Assembly: GCA_004380135.1 (NCBI GenBank)
Contig: QXCR01000242.1
Location: 1 to 30,966 of the forward strand
Direction of reading: 5' to 3'
Source: Stemphylium vesicarium
Lineage: Eukaryota; Ascomycota; Dothideomycetes; Pleosporales; Pleosporaceae
Length of the DNA: 30,966 nucleotides
The stretch's first letter is position 1. Each line of letters starts with the position of its first letter. The notes beneath the pieces were generated by a model that had not been told where the DNA came from, ran no database searches, and was given only the letters and a program-made list of their open reading frames with translations. Made by a program: the position numbers and the translations under genes. Below are positions 18,918 through 29,637 of the stretch, one piece after another.

Positions 18918-21900
18918 CTAAAGGTCTATACTACAAATCCATACTCTTCCAGACCCGACGCCTACGCCAACCATAGTCCCACTCACAGACGAGTGCGATG
19001 GTCGATACTCTGACGGTACCCATAGCATGTTATTACCAGCATACTGAATCCATGTACCGTCTGAGCTAACGCCAGTGCCTACGTACAAGGGGCTCGCAGG
19101 TTCTACGATGTTCGTCCTAATAGAGGTCTCTAAGCTCTGAATATCGATAGTGCCTATTTCGGTATAGAGATAAGAGCTGGTAGGATCAAAGGAGAAGCCG
19201 CTGAGAGTTTTGCCAACGTCGAGCGTCCGCAGACACGCGCCGCTGCTCGCATCCCAGATCTTGACGGTCCCGTCGTCGGACGCCGAGGCCAGCCGCGTCG
19301 AGTCGGGCGAGAAGGCCACCGACCTGACAGTACTGCTATGGCCCTCGAGCATCTGCACACACGCGCTGCTGCTCGCATCCCAGATCTTGACGGTCCTGTC
19401 GTAGGACGCCGAGGCCAGCCGCGTCGAGTCGTGCGAGAAGGCCACCGAGCTGACCCCACTGCTATGGCCATCGAGTGTCTGCACACACGCGCCGCTGCTC
19501 GCATCCCAGATCTTGACGGTGTTGTCGCTGGACGCCGAGGCCAGCCGCGTCGAGTCGTGCGAGAAGGCCACCGACCTGACCCCACTGCTATGGCCCTCGA
19601 GCGTCTGCACACACGCGCTGCTGCTCGCATCCCAGATCTTGACGGTCCTGTCGTCGGACGCCGAGGCCAGCCGCGTCGAGTCGTGCGAGAAGGCCACCGA
19701 GCTGACCCCACTGCTATGGCCCTCGAGCGTCTGCACACACGCGCTGCTGCTCGCATCCCAGATCTTGACGGTCCTGTCGTCGGACGCCGAGGCCAGCCGC
19801 GTCGAGTCGTGCGAGAAGGCCACCGACCTGACAGTACTGCTATGGCCCTCGAGCGTCTGCACACACGCGCTGCTGCTCGCATCCCAGACCTTGACGGTCC
19901 TGTCGTCGGACGCCGAGGCCAGCCGCGTCGAGTCGTGCGAGAAGGCCACCGACCTGACAGTACTGCTATGGCCCTCGAGCGTCTGCACACACGCGCTGCT
20001 GCCCGCATCCCACATCTTGACGGTCCTGTCGTAGGACGCCGAGGCCAGCCGCGTCGAGTCGTGCGAGAAGGCCACCGAGCTGACAGCACCGCTATGGCCC
20101 TTGAGCGTCTGCACACACGCGCTGCTGCTCGCATCCCAGATCTTGACGGTGCTGTCCCAGGACGCCGAGGCCAGCCGCGTCGAGTCGTGCGAGAAGGCCA
20201 CCGAGCTGACATAACTGCTATGGCCCTCGAGCGTCTGCACACACGCGCCGCTGCTCGCATCCCAGATCTTGACGGTGTTGTCGTAGGACGCCGACGCCAG
20301 CCGCGTCGAGTCGTGCGAGAAGGCCACCGAGCTGACAGTACTGCTATGGCCCTCGAGCGTCTGCACACACGCGCCGCTGCTCGCATCCCAGATCTTGACG
20401 GTCCTGTCGTAGGACGCCGAGGCCAGCCGCGTCGCGTCGTGCGAGAAGGCCACCGAGCTGACAATACTGCTATGGCCCTCGAGCGTCTGCACACACGCGC
20501 CGCTGCTCGCATCCCAGATCTTGACGGTCCTGTCGTAGGACGCCGAGGCCAGCCGCGTCGAGTCGTGCGAGAAGGCCACCGACCTGACCGCACGGCTATG
20601 GCCCTCGAGCGTCTGCAGACACGCACTCCACCCCTCGCTTAGAGTTAGCCTGATACTGATTGCTTCTGGCTCTTCGTGCTGGAATAGCTGTCTGATTAGA
20701 CTACCTGTCGGACTGAACAGCAGTGCGGATGCATAGGTCTGAAGAGGGGAACCTTCAATTGCCCCTTTGTGGTACATAATAAATCGCCGTGCGTCTTGAA
20801 TAAGCTGAGTAAGCCTGTTATGATTACACATCTCCTGCTAGCGTTAGCATCTAGGTCGAACTAAAGGCATGTAGATCTCTTGCGACACACCTGCACTAGC
20901 AACCACAGTTTTTCTATCGAGACGACGCCTTTCCCTACGCTCTTACACAGACTAAGCCCCTCTAGCCAGTAGAGATACTTCTTCCTTAGAAACTTATCGA
21001 CAACATCTGCGGCTTGTAGGCTGCCGACACTACTCGCTAAAGACTTAGGCTCTGAGTCGCAAAGATGGTCGATCCAGTAGATGCACGGATAGCGTAACAC
21101 TGCTAACGGGTCTGCCTCGGGTAGTTTAACATTCTCGATAGGATATCCTAGTGCTTCCAAGCTGTACATGTCCCTGTGCAACGTCCTAGATAGAATCGCT
21201 AGCGACCTTGAAAAGATCGTCCGATGAACGGCTTCGCTTCCAGCGGGAAAGGCTTCGCTATAAGCCTTTGCAAAAAGGAAGTCTTTTGCGGACTGATGCA
21301 CAAAGTAGACTGTGTCTTCTCGCAACGTGAGAAACGATCCGCAGAAGCCGACAATCTCACGCACTGACTCTAGGTCGTCCAAGTCCTCAAGCTGCTCCAC
21401 GAGCGCAGCTAGTTCAGAGATTGTAACAGGTCGATACAAGATCGCAGTCGAAGCCAGCACCTGCAGGCAGGTCTCGGCGCCGTTAGACTCGCTTATCTGG
21501 TCCATCATCCGCTTGTACAAGGAGTCTAGCCCGGGCGGGAATAGGGCTAGCTTCTTTAGCACGTTCCACTTTGGCGTCGTTTTCAGGTCCTGACACACCA
21601 ACGCTACCCAGAGGAAGGTATCGTTAGCGTTTGATCTTAGGTGCTGGAGCACGGCTTGTCGGACCTCTGCCTTGTACCGCTTTTCCTGCGCTAGCTGATC
21701 TATCTTTCGCTGGATGAAGACGTCAACCGCAGCCGCAACCGACTGCGCATTCAGCTCAAGGCTCAGCTTGACTTTGTGACCTGCCTGCTCTAGCTGTGCT
21801 TCAATCTCTGGCCAGTTGCGGCTAGAAACAATCCACTTAACGCGAGAAGATGCAGACGACTGCTTAGCGACAAACTCTAGCAGCTTTGGCAGATCAGTAA

Positions 21901-23194
21901 CGCATTCATCTAGCGCATCGACGATGAGGTACGTCATCCTTAGGCTTGGATCTTGGAGCACAGCCTCGAAGATCTCTACCATGACTACCCAGGCATTTGC
22001 GTCTTCGAACATAGCTTTGCCGGCGTGGTCGTGCTTCTTGCGGATGTGCGATGCAAGCGATGGTTGCTGAGTAACGAGCATGTGCAATAGCCCTCGTAGC
22101 ACGGCCGTGGCACTGTTAATGCGCGCGTCGGTCGCTTGACAGAAGAAGTACGACAGTAGGGCACTTTGGGGCATCGAAATTTGCAGCTCGTTGATGATGC
22201 CACAGAGCAGCATCGTCTTGCCCTTTCCAGGATCCCCTTTTACCCACAGCAGTCGGCTGTTCGGCTTCTGTTGCCATTGCTGGAAGGCAGTGTTGTCCAG
22301 AACCCAGCGGTAAGAGTCTGCCAGCAGTCCGCCCTTTGTATCCTCAATGCGCTTTTTGTCGTCGCACGGGTCTGTGTTGCGTATGTCTCGGATACATCTT
22401 TGGGAAATGTCGATCTCGCGCAGGAGGCGCCCGAGAGCACCAGCTCCGCCTTCGCCATACACTTTCGCTAAGTCAATACCAAAGATGCCCAACAGCGAGT
22501 ACGCTCCATCTTCTTCGTTTTTAGTCTTCCGGCCTTCTCTCCACCGCAACCGCTCGTTAACGCTGAACTGAGAAAGGGGAGTTCCCTCAAGCGCTTCGGG
22601 TGGGATGCTTGTAGTTTTGTGGATTAGCGACTTAAGTGACGTCTTATCACCAAGCTTCTTCCATTCTTGGGAGAAGAACTCGACTATGGTAGGGGCAAGA
22701 AGCTCTTGGAGTGTCCAGCCACGCGTGAACCATCGACTTGATCCAAAGGCAGGCTCCCAATCAATCTTGGTGGAAAACCCGCTGGTCTTTCCCTTCTTTG
22801 CCGATACGTCTGATAGGTATACATAGCACTTTGTCGCGTTTTGGTACCAGCGAAACATGGACTGGATAGCCAAGAAGAGCTCGGCCTTGTCCGACTTGTC
22901 GATGCAGCATGTATCAACCCAGAAGTACTGCAGTCCATCTTGCTGTGCTTGCTCTCCACAGAAGTGAATCTTCTTGTAGCCGGGCATCTTCTGGTAGCCG
23001 GGTATCTTCTTATAGCCAAACATCTTCTTGTAACCAGGCTTGCGCTTGCTGTCCCCTTTGGCAAGGTCCGCGAAAGTCACTTCCTCTGCATCTGCCCCCC
23101 AAGTGTGTGAAAGTATCGCATATCGGGGTATCGCGTCATCGTCGAAGCTGGTGATTGTAAGGCGGCTATCTTCTTCGTACCTTAAAAGACGCAT
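18918..23194 (-). CDS. NLR gene A: HET-NACHT-WD40 protein, two exons (23194-20891, 20834-18918)
   Basis: The product is 1406 residues. The start is the ATG at 23194 (MRLLRYEEDS); the frame is open upstream but has no ATG there. The HET domain spans about 25-170 (YAILSHTWGAD, FWVDTCCID, SRWFTRGWTLQELLAP). The NACHT domain has Walker A GDPGKGKT at 320-327 and Walker B TYLIVDALDEC at 421-431. A 56-bp phase-0 intron at 20835-20890 (GTGTGT, branch GCTAACG, TAGCAG) joins LLVQ to EMCNHNRL. Then come eleven 42-residue WD40 repeats (840-1301) and a degenerate C-terminus. The class matches the Podospora HNWD incompatibility receptors (het-d, het-e, het-r), in which ligand sensing by the repeats triggers HET-mediated cell death. 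It is intact and lies in element A. An 18-bp tandem repeat expands GYKKxx near residues 54-77. Confidence 0.95.
19236..20621 (-). repeat. Eleven 126-bp WD40 repeats of gene A
   Basis: Units of 42 codons. Variation is concentrated at unit positions 10-11 (RA, SI, ST, SY, GA, SG), 13 (R or S), 29 (Y, D, W, S) and 31 (R, N, S, G). The last unit has SPD in place of SHD. Confidence 0.92.
20835..20890 (-). other. Intron of NLR gene A
   Basis: GTGTGTCGC at the 5' end, TGCTAACGCTAGCAG at the 3' end, 56 bp, phase 0. The unspliced frame meets TAG at 20861-20863. Position, length and motifs are the same as in NLR gene B. Confidence 0.93.
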
Positions 23195-23639
23195 AGATTC
23201 GTGTGGGTGTGTGGTGACCGCGAGGTGGAAACAAGACAAGGCTTAATGCGGCAGCCTGGTGGGAGCGCAGCAACCAGCTTTCCTGCTCCCTTTCCAAATC
23301 AGCTCACAGAAGGGAGGATACAAAGCGAGTACAGTACTAAAGTAGGCAGGTCTATACTAGACTGCAAGCTGCAACAGTGTTGGTCCTAGAGGGAGCGCTT
23401 GTTGTTGCATTCTCGGTGCGGTGATGGCGTCGCATCAGGCTGAAGGCGGGGAAGACGTGGCTGAACGTGCGCGCATGATACCTGCAGCAAGGCTGTCTCG
23501 CAGCTTTGAAGAGGGCATCACTAAGACTATAGGTGGACTCGTTGGCGCTATAGGCAGAATAGCAGAGCGCTGAGCTGCCTGCATCATGATTAGCGAGAAG
23601 GAAAGAAGTGCCTAAGCGCACAGCGGGTGCGCGAGGGCA
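23195..23639 (-). promoter_or_regulatory. Upstream region of NLR gene A, conserved in gene B
   Basis: It lies between the gene start and the inner edge of the TIR. It aligns in inverted orientation with 24387-24841 upstream of gene B; for example GCGTCGCATCAGGCTGAAGG occurs in both. The promoter is therefore carried inside the mobile unit. No individual transcription-factor site is claimed. Confidence 0.6.
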
Positions 23640-24177
23640 GACGCTTGACAGCCAGTACACGCCACAGTTATTCTTAGAAGTCTGCCTGCTATAGGCATAG
23701 CGTCGAATTCATTACAGCATGGTACACAAATATCTGAGCACGCTACTGCAGGCCGCTTGCATGCCGAGAGACGCTAGCTGGTTCCAACGCGCTGGAACGC
23801 TTTTGGCGATCGTCGTTCTCATCGGCGAAACTGCCGGACTGCATACTCGCCAGGCTGGAAATCCTTTTCAGTCTACAGGATGGATTCTTTTCATCTCTGC
23901 TTTCTAACAGATCCTCCGATCTTTGCAGAGACCTTCTTCATCGCGAGCAGACAGGGGGGTATCGACGGGAGGTGGACTAACAGCGTCAACAAAACGATCG
24001 ACAGCAAGGGCAATATCGCGAAAACTCGTGCCGGAGGTTGATGCCTTTGAAGAGAAACAGCTCTTAAAGTTCAACACGCTGAATGCAGGTCGACGATGAT
24101 GCAGGTGAGAGATAGCGAGGCTCCGGAACGAAAACCGTCCCGTTACACCGTGCGTCCCGGCACGCTTGGATTGACAT
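23640..24177 (+). repeat. Gene-upstream TIR of element A, uninterrupted
   Basis: It runs from GACGCTTGACAGCC at the inner side through GGCATAGCGTCGAATTC to the outer end GGATTGACAT. Its inverted counterpart in element B is split into 17043-17374 and 24180-24386 (together about 540 bp), and it gives the empty-site reference for the nested insertion. Confidence 0.88.
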
Positions 24178-24179
24178 TA

Positions 24180-24386
24180 TACAGTCCGGCAGTTTCGCCG
24201 ATGAGAGCGATGATCGCTGAAAGCGTTCCAGCGCGTTGGGCCTCTCTAGCGTCTCTTGGCATGCAGGCAGCCTGCAGTAGCGTGCTTAGATATCTGTGTA
24301 TTGTATCGTAACGAATTCGACGCTATGCCCACATCGGGTAGTCTGCTAAGAATAACTGTGGCGCGTACCGGCTGTAATGCGTCTGC
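24180..24386 (-). repeat. Inner part of element B's gene-upstream TIR
   Basis: Its reverse complement aligns with 23640-23860, including GGCATAGCGTCGAATTCG, CTACTGCAGGC and GGCGAAACTGCCGGACTG. It begins right after the TA at 24178-24179 and continues the TIR portion that stops at 17374. Confidence 0.85.
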
Positions 24387-24841
24387 CCTCGCGCACGCAC
24401 TGTGCGCTTAGGCACTTCTCTCCTTCTCGCTAGTCATGATGCAGGGCGGCTCAGCGGTCTGCTCAGCTGTCTGCTACTCTGCTTGTAGCGCTAACGAGTC
24501 CACCTATCGTCTTCGTGATGCTGCCTTTAACGCTGCAGGATAGCCTTGCGGCTGATATGCTGCGTGCACGTTCAGCCACGCCTTCCCCGCCTTCAGCCTG
24601 ATGCGACGCCGTCACCACACCAAGCATGCAACAACAAGCGCTATCTCTAGGTCCAACGCTGTCGCAGCTTGTAGCCTGCTACAAATCTGCCCACTTTAGT
24701 ACTGTACTAGCTCTTTATCCTTCCTTCTGTGAGCTGACCTCGAAAGGGAGTAGGAAAGTTAGTTGCTGCACCCCCATAAGGCTGTCGCATTAAGCCTTGT
24801 CTCATTCTCGCCGCGCGCCCACCACACACTCACACGAATCG
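24387..24841 (+). promoter_or_regulatory. Upstream region of NLR gene B, conserved in gene A
   Basis: It is the inverted counterpart of 23195-23639. The last 100 bp before the ATG, including CGCATTAAGCCTTGTCTCAT, match the same position in gene A. It probably holds the promoter and 5' untranslated region. Confidence 0.6.
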
Positions 24842-27800
24842 ATGCGGCTTCTAAAGTACGGAGAAGATAGAGAGCTCACGATCACCAGCTTCGACGATAA
24901 CGCGATACCCCCCTACGCCATACTTTCCCACACGTGGGGAGCTGATACAGAGGAGGTGACCTTCACGGACCTTACGAAGAGTAGCGGCAAGAACAAGCCT
25001 GGCTATAAGAAGATTCGTTTCTGCGGAGAACAAGCTTCAAGAGATGGACTGGAATATTTCTGGATCGATACCTGCTGCATCAACAAAGAAAACCAGGCTG
25101 AGCTCTCGCTGGCTATTGACTCTATGTTTCGCTGGTACCGCAATTCGGCTCGATGTTATGTCTATTTAGCGGATGTGTCGAGCCAAACTTCGAACACCAA
25201 TCTAGAGCCTAGCATGCATCAATCCGACTTGCAAATAAGTCAATGGTTCACGTGGATCTGGATGTTTCTAGTCTTCCAACCTATATTCCGCTGGTATCCT
25301 AACGCGATTCGACGCTTCTTCACCTTATCAGATGTTTGGAGCCCGCAAGCTTGTGAGTCTAAGCTTCAGCGAAGCAGATGGTTCACACGAGGCTGGACGC
25401 TCCAGGAGCTTCTCGCACCTAGCGTGGTCGAGTTCTTCTCGCGTGAATGGTGCAAACTCGGTGATAAGATATCGCTAAAGTCTGATATCCACGAAGTTAC
25501 AGCCATCCCATACGAAGCGCTCGAGGGGGCGCCCCTCTCTCAATTTAGCGTCGAAGAGCGGTTTCGATGGAGACAGAACCGGCACACAAAGGTCAAAGAG
25601 GATGCGGCGTACTCGTTGTCTGGCATCTTCGACGTAGACATTGCACCTGTATATGGCGAAGGCGGAGAGGAAGCGTTTAGACGGCTTCATGACAAGATCC
25701 GTGAGCAAGGAGAGTGCCGTCGGAAGCGGGAAGAGTGTCTCCGGGACTTATATGCTACCGACCCTCGTAAGGACAAGAAGCGTATTGAGGAGACCAAAGG
25801 CGGACTGCTAGCAGACTCGTACCGCTGGGTCCTCGACAACACTACATTCCAACAATGGCAACAGGACACGCACAACCGACTGCTATGGATAAAAGGCGAT
25901 CCTGGTAAAGGCAAGACGATGCTGGTGTGCGGCATTATCAACGAACTACAGAAGGCAACAATCAACGCTACGGTCTCACACTTCTTCTGTCAAGCGACTG
26001 ACTTGCGCATCAACAGCGCTACAGCTGTGCTACGAGGGTTATTGTACATGCTCGTAGTCCAGCAACCGTCGCTCGTATCGCACGTCCGTAAGAAGCACGA
26101 CCACGCCGGCAAAGCCATGTTCGAAGACGCGAATGCCTGGGTAGTCTTGGTAGAGATTTTCGAGGCTGTGCTTCAAGATCCAAGCCTAAGGATGACATAC
26201 CTAGTCGTCGACGCGCTAGATGAGTGCGTCACTGATCTGCCAAAACTGCTGGAGTTTGTCGCCAAGCAGTCGTCTGCGTCTTCTCGCGTTAAGTGGATTG
26301 TTTCTAGCCGCAACTGGCCAGAAATTGGAGCACAGCTAGAGCAGGCAGGTCACAAAGTAAATCTGAGCCTTGAGCTGAACGCAAAATCGGTTGCTGCCGC
26401 AATTAGCATCTTCATACAGCAAAAGGTGGATCAGCTGGCGCAAGAGAAGCAGTATAAGGCCGAGGCTCAAGACGCTGTGCTCCAGCACTTAACGACGAAC
26501 GCGAACGGCACTTTCCTTTGGGTTGCGTTGGTGTGCCAAGAACTCAAGAGGACGGCGAATCGGCACGTGCTGAAGAAGCTAGCTGTGTTCCCGCCTGGGC
26601 TAGACGACTTGTATAAGCGGATGATGCAGCAGATGAGCGAGTCAGACGACGCCGACACCTGTCGCTGCGTACTAGCTTCGACCGCGGTCTTGTATCGACC
26701 CGTGACCATTCGTGAACTAGTCGAACTCGTCGAGCAGCTTAAGGATGTTGGCAGTGACGTGCGGGAGATCATCGACCTTTGTGGGTCGTTCCTGACTGTG
26801 CGCGAAGACACAGTGTACTTTGTGCATCAGTCTGCTAAGGACTTCCTCTTTGAAAAGGCGTCTCACGAGGTCTTTCCAAACGGGGCGGAAGACATTCATC
26901 GGGGTATCTTTTTGGCATCACTAGCGTATCTGTCTACGGCGTTGCATAGAGACATGTACAGCTTACAATCGCTAGCAAGCGCTATTGAGAACGTTAAACC
27001 ACCGCATGCGGACCCTCTAGCAGCATCGCGCTACCCGTGCGTCTACTGGATCGACCATCTGCACGACTCTGAACCTAAATCTTGGTCAAACGTCATTGCT
27101 GACCTCCAGATAAGAGCCGTGTATAGCTTTCTAAGGGAGAAGTATCTTTACTGGCTAGAGGGACTTAGTCTGTGTCACAGCGTAGGGAATGGTGTCGTCT
27201 CTATGGAAAAACTATGGTCACTTGTGCAGGTGTGTCGCACAAGATTTATGCGCCTTTATTTCGACCTTCATGCTAATGCTAGCAGGAGATGTGTAACCAA
27301 GATAGACTTGCCGAGCTTGTTCAAGACGCACGGCGGTTTATTATGTACCACAAAGGCGCAATCGAGAGCTACCCTCTTCAGACCTATGCATCTGCATTGC
27401 TGTTTAGCCCAACAGGTAGTCTAATTAGGCAGCTATTCCATCACGAAGAGCCAAAAGCAATTAGTATTAGGCCAACTCTAAGCGAGGGGTGGAGCGCGTG
27501 TCTGCAGACGCTCGAGGGCCATAGCAGTCCAGTCAGCTCGGTGGCCTTCTCGCACGACTCGACGCGGCTGGCCTCGGCGTCCTGGGACAACACCGTCAAG
27601 ATCTGGGATGCGAGCAGCGGCGCGTGTGTGCAGACGCTCGAGGGCCATAGCGGTTGGGTCAGCTCGGTGGCCTTCTCGCACGACGCGACGCGGCTGGCCT
27701 CGGCGTCCGACGACAATACCGTCAAGATGTGGGATGCGAGCAGCGGGGCGTGTCTGCACACGCTCAAGGGCCATAGCAGTCGGGTCAGCTCGGTGGCCTT

Positions 27801-29328
27801 CTCGCACGACTCGACGCGGCTGGCATCGGCGTCCCACGACAACACCGTCAAGATGTGGGATGCGAGCAGCGGGGCGTGTGTGCAGACGCTCGAGGGCCAT
27901 AGCGGTTGGGTCAGCTCGGTGGCCTTCTCGCACGACTCGACGCGGCTGGCCTCGGCGTCCGACGACAACACCGTCAAGATGTGGGATGCGAGCAGCGGGG
28001 CGTGTGTGCAGACGCTCGAGGGCCATAGCGATCTAGTCAGCTCGGTGGCCTTCTCGCACGACTCGACGCGGCTGGCCTCGGCGTCCCACGACAACACCGT
28101 CAAGATGTGGGATGCGAGCAGCGGGGCGTGTCTGCAGACGCTCGAGGGCCATAGCGGTTGGGTCAGCTCGGTGGCCTTCTCGCACGACTCGACGCGGCTG
28201 GCCTCGGCGTCCCACGACAATACCGTCAAGATGTGGGATGCGAGCAGCGGCGCGTGTCTGCAGACGCTCGAGGGCCATAGCCATGCTATCAACTCGGTGG
28301 CCTTCTCGCACGACTCGACGCGGCTGGCCTCGGCGTCCTGGGACAACACCGTCAAGATGTGGGATGCGAGCAGCGGGGCGTGTGTGCAGACGCTCGAGGG
28401 CCATAGCAGTCCAGTCAGCTCGGTGGCCTTCTCGCACGACTCGACGCGGCTGGCCTCGGCGTCCCACGACAATACCGTCAAGATGTGGGATGCGAGCAGC
28501 GGGGCGTGTCTGCAGACGCTCGAGGGCCATAGCAGTCGGGTCAGCTCGGTGGCCTTCTCGCACGACTCGACGCGGCTGGCCTCGGCGTCCAACGACAACA
28601 CCGTCAAGATGTGGGATGCGAGCAGCGGGGCGTGTGTGCAGACGCTCGAGGGCCATAGCGGTTGGGTCAGCTCGGTGGCCTTCTCGCACGACTCGACGCG
28701 GCTGGCCTCGGCGTCCGACGACAACACCGTCAAGATGTGGGATGCGAGCAGCGGGGCGTGTCTGCAGACGCTCGAGGGCCATAGCGGTTGGGTCAGCTCG
28801 GTGGCCTTCTCGCACGACTCGACGCGGCTGGCCTCGGCGTCCGACGACAACACCGTCAAGATGTGGGATGCGAGCAGCGGCGCGTGTGTGCAGACGCTCG
28901 AGGGCCATAGCAGTCCAGTCAGCTCGGTGGCCTTCTCGCACGACTCGACGCGGCTGGCATCGGCGTCCTACGACAATACCGTCAAGATGTGGGATGCGAG
29001 CAGCGGGGCGTGTGTGCAGACGCTCGACGTCCGCATAGTTCTCTTTCCTTTATCGTTCGATCGCAACAGTTCTCGCCTCTTTACTGAAATCGGGTCCATC
29101 GATACCCAGAGCTTAGAGAAATCTAGCATAACAGATCTCAAAGAACCTGCGCGTCCCTTGCACGTAGGCACTGGCTTTAGCTCAGACGGTATATGGATCC
29201 AGCATGCTGGCAATAACTTGCTATGGGTGCCATCAGAGTATCGACCATCGCATTCGTCTGTAAGTGGAACCATGGTTGGTGTGGGTGTTGGGTCTGGCAG
29301 AGTGTGGATTTGTAGCATAGACCCTTAG
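24842..29328 (+). CDS. NLR gene B: HET-NACHT-WD40 protein, two exons (24842-27229, 27286-29328)
   Basis: The product is 1476 residues from the ATG at 24842 (MRLLKYGEDR), the same start as gene A. The HET domain covers about 25-195 and holds an internal duplication: the FRWY...SDV...WFT segment occurs at 95-138 and again, diverged, at 147-190, and only the second copy has GWTLQEL. NACHT Walker A GDPGKGKT is at 352-359 and Walker B TYLVVDALDEC at 452-462. A 56-bp phase-0 intron (27230-27285) joins SLVQ to EMCNQDRL. Twelve 42-residue WD40 repeats follow (868-1371; 27499-29010), then a C-terminal part similar to gene A. It is intact. The role is inferred from the HNWD class: non-self recognition leading to programmed cell death. 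It is the only gene of element B. Confidence 0.95.
25124..25411 (+). repeat. Internal tandem duplication in the HET domain of gene B
   Basis: Codons 95-138 and 147-190 share FRWY-N, a C/F-rich strand, xSDV/ADV and S-WFT--W in the same order. Gene A has one copy (residues 114-164). The first copy in B has WFTWIWMF in place of WFTRGWTL. Confidence 0.75.
27230..27285 (+). other. Intron of NLR gene B
   Basis: GTGTGTCGC at the 5' end, ATGCTAATGCTAGCAG at the 3' end, 56 bp, phase 0. It unites the HET-NACHT and WD40 frames, which differ in phase on the unspliced sequence. Confidence 0.93.
27499..29010 (+). repeat. Twelve 126-bp WD40 repeats of gene B
   Basis: Units of 42 codons are near identical at DNA level. 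Variation is concentrated at unit positions 10-11 (SP, GW, SR, DL, HA) and 29 (W, D, H, N, Y), with minor change at 2. Position 31 is Asn throughout. Confidence 0.92.
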
Positions 29329-29637
29329 GTCGCTCGTATGTGTTTGTTGCAGTGAAGCAAAGGCTCGTTCTTCTTTTCTTGATCTCTTTCTTTTTGATCC
29401 TCTATTTAATAGACGGGGACGGGGATGCACAGGAATATATAGTCTCTGTATTAGCGCTTCGAAGCTACGAGAACCAGTGGAGAAGGTAGCTGCTGTCACG
29501 CTACATCACTCGATAAGTCTAGGATAGTTCCTGCTGTTTCTTAGCTTTTGTCTACTACAGAGAAGTTACGAGTAGGTACGGGTACTGTCTTAGGGCATGT
29601 AAGTTAGGTACGATAGCACGTCAAGCATGTTGAGTTA

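Larger units (their letters stand above)
17377..24177 (-). mobile_element. Element A: 6.8-kb TIR transposon carrying NLR gene A
   Basis: The left end ATGTCGATCCAGGCGTGCC at 17377 and right end GGCACGCTTGGATTGACAT at 24177 are inverted repeats, flanked by TA at 17375-17376 and 24178-24179. TIRs of about 0.53 kb lie at 17377-17901 and 23640-24177. Removing the element and one TA gives AACAAGTATACAGTCCGG, which aligns base for base around the TA with the uninterrupted TIR of element A itself (GCGAGTATGCAGTCCGG). That defines the insertion exactly. It carries one HET-NACHT-WD40 gene and two solo LTRs. Without the LTRs and their duplications it is 6089 bp. The size gap to element B is mostly explained by one extra WD repeat and 28 extra codons in B's exon 1. 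Confidence 0.92.

Noticed and set aside
19338..20642. Long plus-strand open frame (434 codons) opposite the WD40 repeats of gene A, and similar antisense or alternate-frame ORFs over gene B
   Set aside because: They are periodic shadows of the 126-bp GC-rich repeats; their proteins simply repeat the same unit and no start region or domain is present.
23719..23907. 62-codon hydrophobic ORF within the gene-upstream TIR
   Set aside because: It is not preserved in the homologous TIR of element B and shows no domain; probably chance.
23195..24841. Simple inverted duplication or palindrome as the origin of the divergent NLR pair
   Set aside because: The split TIR, TA duplications and an empty-site match show nested insertion instead.
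24797..24841. Upstream TTG extension of gene B, and the same at 23239 in gene A
   Set aside because: Non-ATG start; the first ATG in both genes gives the MRLL start common in HET proteins and lies at the same aligned position.
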